Of a stretch of 64,000 nucleotides of DNA, positions 9,145 through 21,478 are shown one piece after another. The position numbers and the translations under genes are program-made. Under the pieces are notes generated by a model that had not been told where the DNA came from, searched no databases, and saw only the letters and a list, made by a program, of their open reading frames with translations. This DNA comes from Stutzerimonas urumqiensis. GTDB lineage: Bacteria > Pseudomonadota > Gammaproteobacteria > Pseudomonadales > Pseudomonadaceae. The stretch's first letter is position 1. Each line of letters opens with the position of its first letter. The stretch spans positions 62,001 through 126,000 of the forward strand of contig NZ_RBZQ01000007.1 of NCBI RefSeq assembly GCF_003640395.1. Direction: 5' to 3'.

Positions 9145-10692
9145 ATGGCCAAAGAAAGCGCCAAGGCCGGTCTGCTGCGCTCCAGCGCAGTGGTCAGTCT
9201 GATGACGTTGTTGTCTCGTGTGCTTGGCATGGTCCGGGACATGGTCGTTGCCAGCCATTTTGGATCGAGCGCGGCGGCCGATGCCTTCTTCATCGCGTTC
9301 AAGATTCCGAATTTCCTGCGGCGGCTGTTTGCCGAGGGTGCGTTCGCTCAAGCCTTCGTGCCGGTCTTGTCGGAATACCGGACGAAGCGTTCGCTGGCCG
9401 AGGTGAAACTGCTGGTCGACCGCACGGCCGGCATGCTGGGGCTGATCCTGACCCTGATCACCGTGGTAGGTGTGCTGGCGGCGCCTTATATCGTCATGCT
9501 GTTCGCGCCTGGCTTCCATGACGACCCGGCCAAGCTGGAGCTGGCTGGCGAGCTGTTGCGCATTACCTTTCCCTACCTGCTGCTCATCTCGCTGACCGCG
9601 TTCACGTCGGGCGTTCTCAATACCTACGGGCATTTTGCGGTGCCGGGCTTCACGCCGGTGTTGCTCAACGTCTGCATGATCGCGTCGGCGCTGTTCATGA
9701 CGCCCTATTTCGAGGAGCCCATCAAGGCGCTGGCCTGGGGCGTGTTCATCGCCGGTTTTGCCCAGCTGGCCTTCCAGATGCCCTATGTCGCACGCCTTGG
9801 CTTGCTGCCGCGCCCGCGGGTAAAGCGACACGACGACGGCGTGCGGCGGATCATGCTGTTGATGGTGCCGGCGCTCTTCGCTGTATCGGTCAGCCAGATC
9901 AACCTGCTGCTCGACACGGTGCTGGCGTCGTTCCTGCAGACCGGTAGCGTGTCGTGGCTGTATTACGCCGACCGTTTGTCCGAGCTGCCGCTGGGGGCTT
10001 TCGGGATTGCGATCGGCACGGTCATCCTGCCAAGCCTGTCGCGTCAGCATGCCGGAGACGATCCGCGCGGATTTTCCAGCACGCTCGACTGGGCGCTGCG
10101 GATGGTGTTGCTCGTCGGCCTGCCCGCCGCCGTCGCCCTGGCCATCCTGGCCGAGCCGCTGATCACGGCGCTGTTCCACTACGGTGCCATGAGTCAGGAA
10201 GCGGTGATTCAGTCCGCGCGTGCGCTGGAAGCCTATGCGCTGGGCGTGCTGGCGTTCATGCTCATCAAGGTGTTGGCCCCCGGATTCTTTGCCCGTCAGG
10301 ATTTGAAGACGCCGGTGCGCATTGCGGTGACCTGCATGGTGGCGAACATGGCCTTCAACCTGATCCTGATCTGGCCGTTGCAGCACGTGGGTCTGGCGCT
10401 AGCGACATCCTTGTCGTCGATGCTCAACGCCTTCCTGTTGTTATGGGGGCTGCGCCGGATCGGCGTCTACGTGCCTGAGCCGGGCTGGTGGCTGTTTGGC
10501 TTGCGGCTGGTTGGCGGCTGCGTCGCGATGGTGGTAGCCATCCTCTGGCTCAGCGCGCCCGTAGCGGAATGGTTTGCCTGGGGCTGGGAGCGTCGCGCCC
10601 TGCACATTACCCTGCTGGTCGTCGTCGGCATCCTGGCGTTCGTTGCGGGCCTTCTGCTGCTCGGACTGCGGCCCCGGCACCTGCGGCACTGA
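9145..10692 (+). CDS. murJ: Lipid II flippase MurJ (MviN)
   Basis: The 515-residue protein has about 14 hydrophobic segments of the MOP/MVF superfamily. It starts MAKESAKAGLLRSSAVVS and contains LLSRVLGMVRDMVVASHFG, which carries the conserved N-terminal arginines. It moves lipid-linked peptidoglycan precursor across the inner membrane. The family start is the ATG at 9145; the frame is open from 9061 but the added residues are not conserved. It is followed by ribF, as in other pseudomonads. Confidence 0.96.
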   Translation: MAKESAKAGLLRSSAVVSLMTLLSRVLGMVRDMVVASHFGSSAAADAFFIAFKIPNFLRRLFAEGAFAQAFVPVLSEYRTKRSLAEVKLLVDRTAGMLGLILTLITVVGVLAAPYIVMLFAPGFHDDPAKLELAGELLRITFPYLLLISLTAFTSGVLNTYGHFAVPGFTPVLLNVCMIASALFMTPYFEEPIKALAWGVFIAGFAQLAFQMPYVARLGLLPRPRVKRHDDGVRRIMLLMVPALFAVSVSQINLLLDTVLASFLQTGSVSWLYYADRLSELPLGAFGIAIGTVILPSLSRQHAGDDPRGFSSTLDWALRMVLLVGLPAAVALAILAEPLITALFHYGAMSQEAVIQSARALEAYALGVLAFMLIKVLAPGFFARQDLKTPVRIAVTCMVANMAFNLILIWPLQHVGLALATSLSSMLNAFLLLWGLRRIGVYVPEPGWWLFGLRLVGGCVAMVVAILWLSAPVAEWFAWGWERRALHITLLVVVGILAFVAGLLLLGLRPRHLRH

Positions 10693-10760
10693 GGCGGGGC
10701 CGGGTGTCCGTGAGCTAGAGGTCATGCGTATAATCGGCCACTTTGTAAGCGAAGTGCGGT

Positions 10761-11702
10761 ATGCAGCTGGTTCGAGGTCTTCATAATCTAGGTCCCCGGC
10801 TGGGCGGATGCGTCGCCACCATCGGTAATTTCGATGGCGTGCACCGGGGGCATCAGGCAATCCTGGCGAGGCTGCGCGAGCGCGCGGCGGAACTCGGCCT
10901 GCCCAGCTGCGTGGTGATTTTCGAGCCGCAACCCCGTGAGTTCTTCTCACCCGATCAGGCGCCGCCGCGCTTGACGCGTCTGCGCGAGAAGCTCGAGCTG
11001 CTGGCTTCGTTCGGCGTGGATCGCGTGCTTTGCCTGGCCTTCAACCGCCGGCTGCGTGAGCTCAGCGCGGCCGAGTTCGTTGGAACCGTTCTGGTCGATG
11101 GCCTTGGGATTCGCCATCTCGAGGTCGGCGATGACTTCCGCTTCGGTTGCGATCGTGCCGGAGACTTCGCCTTTCTACAGCGCGCCGGCGCGGCCGAAGG
11201 CTTCTCGGTCGAGGCGGCCAAGACCATCGAAGTCTCGGGGGAGCGCGTCAGCAGTTCACGCATTCGTGAGGTGCTTGGCGCGGGCGATCTGGCGACGGCC
11301 GAGCGCCTCCTGGGGCGCCCTTACAGCATCTGCGGCCGTGTGCTCCACGGGCAGAAGCTCGGACGGCAATTGCAGGCGCCGACCGCGAATATCCAGCTGA
11401 AGCGCCGTCGTCCGCCGCTGGCCGGCGTTTATGCGGTCAGCGTCGAGGTCGATGGCCGCCCCCGCCAAGGCGTGGCCAACATCGGCATGCGGCCGACCGT
11501 CAAGAGCGATGGCCAGGCCCACCTCGAGGCGCATCTCCTGGACTTCTGCGCCGATCTCTACGGGCGCAGGCTGCGGGTGGTGTTCCGACACAAACTGCGT
11601 GACGAGCGACGATTCGATTCCCTGGCGGAGCTGAAAGCGGCGATCGAGGCGGATTTCGCCGCGGCGCGCGCCTATTGGCATACCCAGCAACCTTCTACCT
11701 AG
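10761..11702 (+). CDS. ribF: Bifunctional riboflavin kinase / FAD synthetase RibF
   Basis: The 313-residue protein has an N-terminal nucleotidyltransferase domain with [16 protein letters not shown] and a later SSSRIREVL. Its C-terminal flavokinase domain contains [17 protein letters not shown] and [10 protein letters not shown]. It converts riboflavin to FMN and FAD. The ATG at 10761 gives the standard N-terminus ([10 protein letters not shown]). It ends 11 bases before ileS, so the two are probably co-transcribed, as in E. coli. Confidence 0.96.
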   Translation: MQLVRGLHNLGPRLGGCVATIGNFDGVHRGHQAILARLRERAAELGLPSCVVIFEPQPREFFSPDQAPPRLTRLREKLELLASFGVDRVLCLAFNRRLRELSAAEFVGTVLVDGLGIRHLEVGDDFRFGCDRAGDFAFLQRAGAAEGFSVEAAKTIEVSGERVSSSRIREVLGAGDLATAERLLGRPYSICGRVLHGQKLGRQLQAPTANIQLKRRRPPLAGVYAVSVEVDGRPRQGVANIGMRPTVKSDGQAHLEAHLLDFCADLYGRRLRVVFRHKLRDERRFDSLAELKAAIEADFAAARAYWHTQQPST

Positions 11703-11713
11703 TCAGGACCGAG

Positions 11714-14545
11714 ATGACCGATTACAAAGCGACCCTCAATCTGCCGGAAACGGCGTTCCCGATGAAGGCCGGTCTGCCGCAGCGCGAGCCGGAGACGCTC
11801 CAGCGCTGGGACAGCATCGGTCTGTACGGGAAGCTGCGCGCGATTGGTCAGGGACGTCCGAAGTTCATCCTTCACGATGGCCCGCCGTATGCGAACGGCA
11901 ACATCCATATCGGGCATGCCGTGAACAAGGTCATCAAGGACATGATCGTTCGGTCCAAGACCCTGTCGGGCTTCGATGCGCCTTATGTGCCCGGGTGGGA
12001 TTGCCACGGGCTGCCCATCGAACACAAGGTCGAGACGACGTTCGGCAAGAACCAGCCGGCCGACCTCACGCGCGAGCGCTGCCGCGCCTATGCCGCCGAG
12101 CAGATCGAGGGACAGAAGGCCGACTTCATCCGCCTGGGTGTGCTCGGTGACTGGGATCATCCCTACAAGACGATGGATTTCGCCAACGAGGCCGGGGAGA
12201 TCCGCGCGCTGGCTGAAATGGTTCGCCAGGGCTTCGTGTTCAAGGGGCTGAAGCCGGTCAACTGGTGCTTCGATTGCGGCTCGGCGCTGGCCGAGGCCGA
12301 GGTCGAGTACCAGGACAAGAAGTCGGATGCCATCGACGTCGCGTTCACCGTCGAAGACGCCGACAAGCTGGCCGCCGCCTTTGGCCTGGCGCAGCTCGAC
12401 AAGCCCGCCGCCATCGTCATCTGGACGACCACGCCCTGGACCATCCCGGCCAACCAGGCGCTGAACGTTCATCCCGACTTCATCTATGCGCTGGTCGATG
12501 TCGGCAATCGCCTGCTGGTTCTCGCCGAGGAGCTGGTCGACAGCTGCCTGCAGCGGTACGGCCTCGAGGGGCGTACGCTCGCTACGGTCAAGGGCGAGGC
12601 GCTCGAGCTGATCCGCTTCCGCCATCCGTTCTATGACCGCCTCTCGCCGGTCTATCTCGCCGACTACGTCGCGCTGGATGCCGGTACCGGCATCGTGCAT
12701 TCGGCGCCAGCCTATGGCGAGGACGACTTCCATAGCTGCAAGCGCTACGGCATGCAGAACGACGACATCCTCAGCCCGGTGCAGAGCAATGGCGTTTATG
12801 TCGAATCCCTCCCGTTCTTCGGCGGGCAATTCATCTGGAAGGCAAACCCGGCCATCGTCGCCAAGCTCGAGGAGGTCGGCGCACTGCTGCGCCATGACGG
12901 CATCACCCATAGCTACATGCACTGCTGGCGTCACAAGACGCCGCTGATCTACCGCGCCACGGCGCAGTGGTTCGTCGGCATGGACAAGCAGCCGCATGAT
13001 GGCGCCCCGCTGCGCGAGCGTGCCCTGGCCGCCATCGACCAAACCGAATTCGTTCCGGCCTGGGGGCAGGCGCGCCTGCACGGCATGATCGCTGGCCGCC
13101 CGGACTGGTGCATTTCCCGGCAACGCAACTGGGGCGTGCCGATTCCCTTCTTCCTGCACAAAAGCTCCGGCGAGTTGCATCCGCGCACCGTCGAGCTGAT
13201 GGAGGAAGTCGCCAAGCGCGTCGAGCAGGAGGGCATCGAGGCCTGGTTCAAGCTCGATCCGGCCGAACTGCTGGGCGATGAAGCTGCGCAGTACGACAAG
13301 ATCGCCGACACCCTGGACGTCTGGTTCGATTCGGGGACCACGCACTGGCACGTCATGCGCGGCTCGCACCCGATGGGTCATGAGCAGGGGCCGCGCGCCG
13401 ACCTGTATCTGGAAGGCTCCGACCAGCATCGCGGCTGGTTCCATTCATCGTTGCTGACCGGCTGCGCCATTGATGGCCATGCCCCGTACCGGGGCCTGCT
13501 CACCCACGGCTTCACCGTGGACGAGAATGGCCGAAAGATGTCCAAGTCGCTGGGCAACGTGATCGCACCGCAACAGGTCACCGATACCTTGGGTGCCGAC
13601 ATCCTGCGCCTGTGGGTGTCGGCCACCGATTACTCGGGCGAGATGGCGGTGTCGCAGCAGATTCTTCAGCGCAGCGCCGATGCCTACCGCCGTATTCGCA
13701 ACACGGCGCGTTTCCTGTTGAGCAACCTGACAGGATTCGACCCCGCGACCGACCTGTTGCCGAACGATCAATTGATCGCACTGGATCGCTGGGCCATCGA
13801 CCGCACGCTGCTGTTGCAGCGTGAAATCGAAGAGGCCTACGCGAGCTACCGTTTCTGGAATGTCTACCAGAAGGTGCATAACTTCTGCGTTCAGGAACTG
13901 GGCGGCTTCTACCTCGACATCATCAAGGATCGCCAGTACACCACCGGTGCCGACAGCCTGCCGCGACGTTCCTGCCAGACGGCGCTGTACCACATCGCCG
14001 AGGCGCTGGTCCGCTGGATCGCGCCCATCCTGGCCTTTACCGCGGAGGAGATCTGGCAGTACCTGCCGGGCCAGCACAACGAGTCCGTCATGCTGAACAC
14101 CTGGTACGACCGCCTGGCCGAACTGCCAGCCGATGCGCCGCTCGACCGCTCGTTCTGGGAGCAGGTGATGGCCGTCAAGGCGGCGGTCAACAAGGAGCTG
14201 GAGAAACAGCGGGCGGCCAAGGCGATCGGCGGCAACCTGCAGGCCGAGGTGACGCTCTATGCCGATGCCTCGCTGGCCGATCAGCTGCGTAAGTTGGAGG
14301 GAGAACTGCGCTTCGTTCTGATCACCTCGGCGGCATCGATCGCGCCGCTCGAACAGGCGCCGGCCACCGCGGTGCAGAGCGAGTTGCCCGGCCTCAAGCT
14401 GAGCGTGCGCAAGTCGGACGACCCCAAGTGCGGCCGCTGCTGGCATCACCGCGCCGACGTCGGGCAGCATGCCGCGCACCCGGAAATCTGCGGTCGCTGC
14501 GTCGAGAACATCGAAGGCTCCGGCGAGGAGCGGCACTATGCCTGA
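11714..14545 (+). CDS. ileS: Isoleucyl-tRNA synthetase
   Basis: The 943-residue class I synthetase charges tRNA-Ile and edits valine. The HIGH motif lies in [12 protein letters not shown] (residues 57-68) and the KMSKS loop at residues 608-612. A C-terminal zinc ribbon (CGRCWHHRA ... CGRC) is present, which marks the common bacterial, mupirocin-sensitive class. The ATG at 11714 gives [13 protein letters not shown], the usual start; the longer frame from 11675 overlaps ribF and is not conserved. Confidence 0.98.
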   Translation: MTDYKATLNLPETAFPMKAGLPQREPETLQRWDSIGLYGKLRAIGQGRPKFILHDGPPYANGNIHIGHAVNKVIKDMIVRSKTLSGFDAPYVPGWDCHGLPIEHKVETTFGKNQPADLTRERCRAYAAEQIEGQKADFIRLGVLGDWDHPYKTMDFANEAGEIRALAEMVRQGFVFKGLKPVNWCFDCGSALAEAEVEYQDKKSDAIDVAFTVEDADKLAAAFGLAQLDKPAAIVIWTTTPWTIPANQALNVHPDFIYALVDVGNRLLVLAEELVDSCLQRYGLEGRTLATVKGEALELIRFRHPFYDRLSPVYLADYVALDAGTGIVHSAPAYGEDDFHSCKRYGMQNDDILSPVQSNGVYVESLPFFGGQFIWKANPAIVAKLEEVGALLRHDGITHSYMHCWRHKTPLIYRATAQWFVGMDKQPHDGAPLRERALAAIDQTEFVPAWGQARLHGMIAGRPDWCISRQRNWGVPIPFFLHKSSGELHPRTVELMEEVAKRVEQEGIEAWFKLDPAELLGDEAAQYDKIADTLDVWFDSGTTHWHVMRGSHPMGHEQGPRADLYLEGSDQHRGWFHSSLLTGCAIDGHAPYRGLLTHGFTVDENGRKMSKSLGNVIAPQQVTDTLGADILRLWVSATDYSGEMAVSQQILQRSADAYRRIRNTARFLLSNLTGFDPATDLLPNDQLIALDRWAIDRTLLLQREIEEAYASYRFWNVYQKVHNFCVQELGGFYLDIIKDRQYTTGADSLPRRSCQTALYHIAEALVRWIAPILAFTAEEIWQYLPGQHNESVMLNTWYDRLAELPADAPLDRSFWEQVMAVKAAVNKELEKQRAAKAIGGNLQAEVTLYADASLADQLRKLEGELRFVLITSAASIAPLEQAPATAVQSELPGLKLSVRKSDDPKCGRCWHHRADVGQHAAHPEICGRCVENIEGSGEERHYA

Positions 14546-14575
14546 CCACCTCGTACGGCAGGAGGGCCTCGCTCG

Positions 14576-15073
14576 ATGAGTCTTGGAAAACTGCGCTGGG
14601 CCTGGCTCAGCGTGGCGGTGATCGCCATCGATCAAGCTACGAAGCTGTACTTCGAGCGGTTGCTCGAGCTGTATCAGCGCATCGAGGTCGTGCCGGGCTA
14701 CTTCAGCTGGACGCTGGCCTACAACCGCGGCGCCGCCTTCAGCTTTCTGGCGACCGAGGCGGGTTGGCAGCGCTGGCTGTTCGCGCTGATCGCCATCGTC
14801 GTGAGCGGCGTCCTGATCGTCTGGATGAAGCGGCTCAAGCCTAGCGAGACCTGGCTGGCCATTGCGCTGGCACTGGTGCTGGGGGGCGCGCTCGGCAACC
14901 TGTACGACCGTGTCGTGCTGGGGCATGTGGTCGATTTCATCCTGGTGCACTGGCAGGAGCGTTGGCATTTCCCGGCGTTCAACGTGGCGGACAGCGCCAT
15001 AACGGTCGGCGCGATCATGCTGGCGCTGGACATGTTCAAGGGCAACAAAACCGGAGAAACCGCTCATGGCTGA
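14576..15073 (+). CDS. lspA: Lipoprotein signal peptidase (signal peptidase II)
   Basis: The 165-residue inner-membrane protein has four hydrophobic segments. The aspartyl-protease dyad is visible as IDQATK near the N-terminus (conserved region), GNLYDRV (first catalytic Asp) and FNVADSAI (second). It cleaves signal peptides of diacylglyceryl-prolipoproteins; several lipoproteins in this window are predicted clients. It overlaps fkpB by eight bases, which suggests translational coupling. Confidence 0.97.
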   Translation: MSLGKLRWAWLSVAVIAIDQATKLYFERLLELYQRIEVVPGYFSWTLAYNRGAAFSFLATEAGWQRWLFALIAIVVSGVLIVWMKRLKPSETWLAIALALVLGGALGNLYDRVVLGHVVDFILVHWQERWHFPAFNVADSAITVGAIMLALDMFKGNKTGETAHG

Positions 15074-15503
15074 ACAGCGCATCGGCAACGCCACCGAAGT
15101 CACGCTTCATTTCGCCCTTACGCTCGACAACGGCGATGTGGTCGACAGCACCTTCGACAAGCAGCCGGCGACCTTCCGGGTGGGCGACGGTAACCTGCTG
15201 CCGGGCTTCGAGCAGGCGCTGTTCGGGCTCAAGGCCGGCGACAAGCGCACGCTGGACATTCCGCCGGAGCAGGGCTTCGGTCAGCCGAACCCGCAGAACG
15301 TGCAGATCATGCCGCGACAGCAGTTCGAGGGCATGGAGCTTTCGGAAGGGCTGCTGGTCATCTTCAACGACGCGGCGAACACCGAATTGCCCGGCGTCGT
15401 GAGGCAGTTCGACGATCGTCAGGTGACGGTCGATTTCAATCACCCACTGGCAGGCAAGTCGCTCGAATTTCGCGTCGAGATCATCGACGTCAAAGCGTGC
15501 TGA
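15066..15503 (+). CDS. fkpB: FKBP-type peptidyl-prolyl isomerase FkpB (SlpA)
   Basis: The 145-residue protein is a SlyD-like FKBP with an inserted flap. Visible elements are [38 protein letters not shown] and [15 protein letters not shown]. It lacks the His-rich tail of SlyD, which separates SlpA from SlyD. It acts as a prolyl isomerase and chaperone in the cytoplasm. The lspA-fkpB-ispH order is conserved in gammaproteobacteria. Confidence 0.94.
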   Translation: MAEQRIGNATEVTLHFALTLDNGDVVDSTFDKQPATFRVGDGNLLPGFEQALFGLKAGDKRTLDIPPEQGFGQPNPQNVQIMPRQQFEGMELSEGLLVIFNDAANTELPGVVRQFDDRQVTVDFNHPLAGKSLEFRVEIIDVKAC

Positions 15504-15538
15504 GCGAGTTCGTGGCGGCGAGTAACGAGGCGACACGC

Positions 15539-16483
15539 ATGCAGATCACATTGGCCAACCCCCGCGGCTTCTGCGCCGGCGTCGACCGCGCAATCGAGAT
15601 CGTGAACCGCGCGCTGGAGGTCTTCGGCCCGCCGATCTACGTCCGACATGAGGTCGTGCACAACAAGTTCGTGGTCGAGGACCTGCGCGCACGCGGCGCC
15701 GTCTTCGTCGAGGAGCTGGACCAGGTGCCGGACGACACCATCGTCATCTTCAGCGCCCACGGTGTTTCCCAAGCGGTTCGCCGCGAAGCGGAAAACCGCG
15801 GCCTCAAGGTGTTCGACGCGACCTGTCCGCTGGTCACGAAGGTCCATCTCGAGGTCGCCAAGTACAGTCGGGAAGGGCGCGAGTGCGTGCTCATCGGTCA
15901 TGCGGGCCATCCCGAGGTGGAGGGCACCATGGGCCAGTACGACACCCGTAACGGCGGCGCGATCTACCTTGTCGAGGACGAAGCCGACGTCGGACGCCTT
16001 AGCGTGCGGGATCCCGAAGCCCTGGCATTCGTCACGCAGACGACCCTGTCGATGGACGACACCAGCCGTGTGATCGATGCGCTGCGGTCGCGCTTCCCGA
16101 GCATTGGCGGCCCGCGCAAGGACGATATCTGCTATGCCACGCAGAATCGCCAGGATGCTGTGAAGCAGCTGGCAGCCGAGTGTGATGTGCTGCTGGTCGT
16201 CGGCAGCCCGAACAGCTCCAACTCCAACCGGCTTCGCGAGCTCGCCGAACGCATGGGGACTCCGGCCTACCTCATCGACGGTGCCGAAGACCTTCAGCAG
16301 GGCTGGTTCGCCGACGCCGGGCGCATCGGCATCACCGCCGGCGCCTCCGCCCCGGAAGTGCTGGTGCGCGGCGTGATCGAGCAGCTCAAGGCCTGGGGCG
16401 CGAGCGACGCGAGCGAACTGGAAGGGCGGCCGGAAAACGTGACGTTTTCGATGCCGAAGGAGCTGCGGCTGAAGGCGGTGTAA
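15539..16483 (+). CDS. ispH: 4-hydroxy-3-methylbut-2-enyl diphosphate reductase IspH
   Basis: The 314-residue iron-sulfur enzyme makes IPP and DMAPP in the last step of the MEP pathway. The three cluster ligands are Cys12 ([14 protein letters not shown]), Cys96 ([10 protein letters not shown]) and Cys198 ([11 protein letters not shown]). These are at nearly the same positions as in E. coli. The ATG at 15539 has ACGAGG upstream; the frame from 15497 is longer but unconserved. It supplies the substrate used by IspB nearby. Confidence 0.97.
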   Translation: MQITLANPRGFCAGVDRAIEIVNRALEVFGPPIYVRHEVVHNKFVVEDLRARGAVFVEELDQVPDDTIVIFSAHGVSQAVRREAENRGLKVFDATCPLVTKVHLEVAKYSREGRECVLIGHAGHPEVEGTMGQYDTRNGGAIYLVEDEADVGRLSVRDPEALAFVTQTTLSMDDTSRVIDALRSRFPSIGGPRKDDICYATQNRQDAVKQLAAECDVLLVVGSPNSSNSNRLRELAERMGTPAYLIDGAEDLQQGWFADAGRIGITAGASAPEVLVRGVIEQLKAWGASDASELEGRPENVTFSMPKELRLKAV

Positions 16484-16510
16484 CGGCGGGGCTGTTTGAG
16501 CCTATTCAGG

Positions 16511-16547
16511 AAAGGGCGCGTACAACCTGAAAGTTGGCGCGCCCTTT
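16511..16547. terminator. Hairpin between converging ispH and pilE
   Basis: Perfect 10-bp arms AAAGGGCGCG (16511-16520) and CGCGCCCTTT (16538-16547) flank a 17-base loop that itself has a CAAC/GTTG pairing. Short A and T runs at the two ends could allow termination in both directions. Confidence 0.6.
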
Positions 16548-16560
16548 CTGCGTCACGGCT

Positions 16561-17006
<446 letters not shown>

Positions 17007-17007
<1 letters not shown>

Positions 17008-20000
17008 TACTGCCTCACTTCGTGCCATGACAGCCGGTTCGAATCGTTATTGTCGCCCATCACTTCGATGCACACCGGCGTGACGCCGTTACTACCTACA
17101 CTGGCGGCCGAGCTTGCATAGCAGAGATAGCGCTTGCCCGTCTTGCGGTCATTCAGCCCAATGGTGCCCTTCACGGCACCATCATCCGGGTCCGAGATGC
17201 CGCTCACCGGAATCTTGGTGCCGTCTTCGAGCTGGATGTAGTCCCTCTGATCAATCGTGCCGTCACCGTTGTAGTCGAAATAGGAGTAGGCGAGACGGCC
17301 CCCCGTTGATAGGTCGAGGCTCATGATCCAGCTACGGCCGCCCGCATCGCAGGGGTTGTCTGATGGAATCAGGGAGCTGAAGGTAACGCGGTTTCCACCC
17401 AGCTGAGCCTGTGAAATCACACGTTCGCCTTTTGCGTTGCCTCCCTTTAGCACGAGGTCCAGATACCAGCCCTTATGGCTGTCGCTCATCTCTCGTTGAC
17501 TAATGCCGCGACCATTAAGTTTGGTGCCTGATCTTTCAATGAGAATTTCCTGCTCCAGCAGTGAGCTGCGCCCACTGATCTGGCTGCCACCATCGATGAT
17601 TCCGTAGAACGACTGGACCTGCGGCGATGCGGGTATCTCGTTATCCGTCGTCTTGTAGAAGCTGCCCGTACCGAACACCAGCATGATGTCCCGATCCTTG
17701 GTGTAGGCCGCGTCCAGTGGCGCCGTGATGGGCTGACGGACACCGTTGCGGTCGAGCGCGATGAACAATGGGGTGATGGCATTAGCGGATTTCAGCGCAG
17801 AGGGCGCATCCCACCCTGTGGCACTGCTGCCTTCGATGTCGAGCCGCCAGACATTGCCCTGCGTGTCGCCGATATAGATACGGTCGGTGACTCGATCATT
17901 GTCCAGGTCGACAGCCAGCGGGGCACCCAGGTCACCGCTATTCGGCAGGTCGAATTGCCTGAGAATCGAGCCATCCGCGGCATCGAGAACCCAGACATAG
18001 CCTGCCGTGGTTTCAGTGCTGCGCTCGTAACCGCTAGTCACGATGACGCCGAACTTGCCATTGGGAAGCGGGACGAGGCTAGGCCGGCCGAGGGTGTAGC
18101 CCATTTCAGGATGGGTGAATTCCCAGAGGACGCTATCGGCGGTCATGTTCCCCGGATCGGTGATGTCCAGCGCAAAGATGCTGCGTCCGCCGGCACCGGT
18201 GGAGCCGATCGCCAATGTTTTCCAGGCGCCATCTACCCATGCATCGCCGAGCCGGGCAGTGCCGTCCACGTAATAGCGATGTGCATAAGTGGGCTCGGTC
18301 AGCTCGTATAGGTCATCGATAACGTCGTTGGGGACATAGGCGAACAACTCGGTTCCAGCCCCTGCGCCTTCCAAGCTCGCATTGAAGCCGTGAAGCATTC
18401 CATCGTTCGCGCCCACGACGACTAGCGGAGGACGGTTCTTATAGGTCGTGGTATTGCGGAAAGTGGTGTAGGCCGCGGCTGTGCTGGTAGTGAAGCCTGC
18501 GCTCGCCGGCAACTGCGCGTAGCCGAAGTTGGGCTTATGTATGTATTGCGGATCGGAGTTGGCGATGTCGCCGAGCCGGCTGGCGCGCTCACGGAACGGA
18601 AGGTTCGGTTTGGCATCGGTTCGTTCCTGACTTCTGTCACCTTTGATGAACTCAAGGCGCTGCTGGCCAAGCGTCTCGGTTACCAGGGTGCCGCCTGCCG
18701 TAGCGCGAAGCGCCAGCTTCTGCTCCTCTGTCAGACCTGCCCAGGTGAAGGGGCTGCCCGTCGTCGAGCGTACTGCGCCTGTATCGATATCCGTTGTCGG
18801 CGGGGCTGAGGTGAAGATGTCTCGTGTAAGCGCCTGATCGTTGGTCAGCGCATCGAGCTTGGACGCGGCCCGCCAGGAAGGCGTGGTAGCGACCGTTCCG
18901 TCGGTAGCAACAGCCTTGGCGAGCAGATCGCCGCTCCAGTCGGCGCTATCCAACAGCGACTGGAAGACGGCTGTGCCGGTATCCAACCGGGTGGAGTTCG
19001 TCGATAGCGCGGCGGTCGTGCTGCTGACTTCTTTGGCGATATTGGCGAATGCTGTTTTCAGACTTTCCACCATCTTGGTCGCATCACTGGCTACGTAAAA
19101 ATTGCGAGGGCGAAGCTCCTTTGCCTCGGTAAGATCACCATCAGTCCACCAGCTATTGGGAAGCGCTTCGGTGCGAGCGTACGGATCACCGAATTCGACT
19201 TTTTCAGGAACTTTAAATCCGCCATACTTGGCCGCAAGCCAATATTGGTTCTTTGCACGGCCTTTGAGCTTCTCACCTTCTCGAACGTCAACCCAATGAG
19301 TCGAGAGCAGTTGTTTGCCGATAATATCATCCCGAAGGTCAACAGTGTTGGCGTGATAGGCCATGCCTGCGATATAGGCTGAATTATTGCTACAGCAGTC
19401 GCCAAACGTATCGGCAGAGGTAGCTTTAACGTCAACACCTTCGATAATGCCAACTCTTGCGGTTGCATCCGATACGTTGAAGCTGTCTGCTGCTACTCGA
19501 GCCGGCGTGGCTGGTTCTTTGTCGCTTTTTGTTGCATGAGGCAGGTTGCGGTCGGCATGCGTGTTGGTATCACCGATACCCAGGATTACGTTTTTCTGGC
19601 AAGCATATTGAATGGGGTCATCCCAGTCAGTGATAACCGGAAAGCCATCGAGCCACTTATCTTTAGTGTCGCCTGAAATCATAGTATGAGCCGGGCTCGG
19701 AGTAGAATATTCAGGCACATTGCCAACCGAGTTGCCGTTTGCATCGGTTGGGTGGCGGAAATACCGGAATGCGGCGTAATAGAGCTCGCTTACCGGGTCA
19801 TTGCTTTTGTGATCATAGTTAGTTAGCTGACCAAATTTGTTCAGGTAATTGATGACCCCGCTATTGCTGACCGTAAGACCAAATGCTGTTTGGGTTGCAG
19901 TAGCGTCGGCAGGGTTCGGGTTGGTAAACAAAATACCGGTGTTCTTATCCCATTCGGCTCTGGCGTTATTCGTCTGGCCGGCTACTCCGCGCTCCCTTTT

Positions 20001-20957
20001 AAGTGGGCCTATATATTTTTGACCGGCCCGCAATACGCCGCCGTCGCGTAGTTGACTTCCGTCGTTTAGATAGCCGAACACGCTATAGCGTATGCTTTCG
20101 TTATATTGCTGAAGTAGCCCTTCAGGCTTGTAGCTATTATTTTCGTATTGCTTGCAATTTGCTTCCAGCATCGTTGGGACGCAAACTTTTACTCGTATCT
20201 TTAAACGAAATACACTTTTTAAAGTATTGCCTGAGCCGGTTTTTGGTTTGAGTCGACCATTTTCCCAATAAGCGCTGCCTGATGGGTACGGCATTTGTTC
20301 TGATCTAGAGGTGTTGTCGTCGCCAAGTTTGTTATTCCAGTTTGAAAATAGCATGTCTACCCCCAGCCTATTCAGGCGAAGGTAGAAATTTTCCCAATTT
20401 GTCCCGGCTGGCGTGGCGCCTACAATCTCTGCTCTGGGTACGTTTTCGACGGATGTACGATCCCCAGCAGTGCTTTGGCCTGTATGTCGCGCTTTTTCCA
20501 AAACAGTTAGTCCTACTTCGTCCTTATAACGGTAACCACCCGTCAAGGCGCTTCGGAAAGGATCGATGGTCGGCGTGCCGGCCCAGTTCAGGAAGTTCCC
20601 ACTCCATTGCCTGGAGCCGCCGCACTTTTGGGCAGTGGCATATCCCTCTGGTACGAACCACTCGTTCGTTACGTCATACACGTAACATTTGGCGGAATCG
20701 AAATAACCCAAATAGATGTTGGTAGAGCTGTAGTTACCTGTATTAGCCACCGAGAGAAGCGTCGGCCATTCCACCGACGGCACCAGCGCAAGGTTGCCTG
20801 GCACATTCCCGCCACCGAGTAGCAGGGGGGTCTGGGATACGTCGGCTGCGGCGCTGCTGGCACCCAGTGTCCATAGCAGCGAGCTACCGGCCAGTAGCAG
20901 GGCGCGCCAATGGTTGGTCTTTCCTTGAGCCTGACGGCTGCTGTTCAAGCGCGTCAT
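17007..20957 (-). CDS. pilY1: Type IV pilus tip adhesin / assembly factor PilY1
   Basis: The 1316-residue exported protein has a long signal sequence ([22 protein letters not shown]). The C-terminal third is the PilY1 beta-propeller: [32 protein letters not shown], and a calcium loop DLDNDRVTD at about residues 1017-1025. A second acidic loop ([12 protein letters not shown]) follows. PilY1 caps the pilus, controls retraction and mediates surface sensing. I see no clear von Willebrand A MIDAS motif in the N-terminal half. That half (about 19090-20450) is visibly poorer in G+C than its surroundings. I chose the ATG at 20957, with AGGAG eight bases upstream, over a GTG at 20966 that overlaps the pilX stop. 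Confidence 0.93.
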
Positions 20958-20962
20958 TGCTG

Positions 20963-21478
20963 TCACTCCTCGACGAAATAAAGGGACCGAAGGGTGACCT
21001 TCGAGTCGGCGCTCATGCCGGTGCCGGTGCTTTCGATACGGACCAGGACAAAATCGAATATCAACGACTCACCCGCGGCCAGCGAACCGCCACCGGCTGT
21101 TTCAGGGTTGATCATGTCTTGCATGTCGAGCGGACCGGGGTGAGGCAGGCGGGTTACGGTGTAGGTCGGCTTGGCCGCAACGTCGCCCGTGAAGGCCGTG
21201 AACGTGACCACGTCGGGCGTTTCATCGTTGATCGGATAGGTGGCGTCGTTGATGAGCGTGTCGTAGTCATCCTTGATTTCCTGCTCCGCAAAGCGCAGTC
21301 CGGCCTCGGCAGCCTGGAAGGCCAGGCTATGGTCGCGCATGTTGCCGGCCATCTTTTCCTGCAGGTTGGTATCGCGCATGGCGGCGATGCCGATGATGGT
21401 CAGAAGTAAAAGCATGACGAGCGCGACGAGCAGCACGGCGCCGCGCTGGTTGGCATGGCCGAGGCGTCCTTGATTCAT
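20963..21478 (-). CDS. pilX: Type IV pilus minor pilin PilX
   Basis: The 171-residue protein has a PilX-type N-terminus: RGAVLLVALVMLLLLTIIGIAAMRDTNLQEKMAGN. It has no classic FTLIE, which is normal for PilX. LAFQAAEAGLRFAEQEI is the typical helix. It is part of the minor pilin priming complex with PilV, PilW and PilE. Its ATG overlaps the pilW stop as ATGA, so translation is probably coupled. Confidence 0.92.
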   Translation of the reverse strand: MNQGRLGHANQRGAVLLVALVMLLLLTIIGIAAMRDTNLQEKMAGNMRDHSLAFQAAEAGLRFAEQEIKDDYDTLINDATYPINDETPDVVTFTAFTGDVAAKPTYTVTRLPHPGPLDMQDMINPETAGGGSLAAGESLIFDFVLVRIESTGTGMSADSKVTLRSLYFVEE

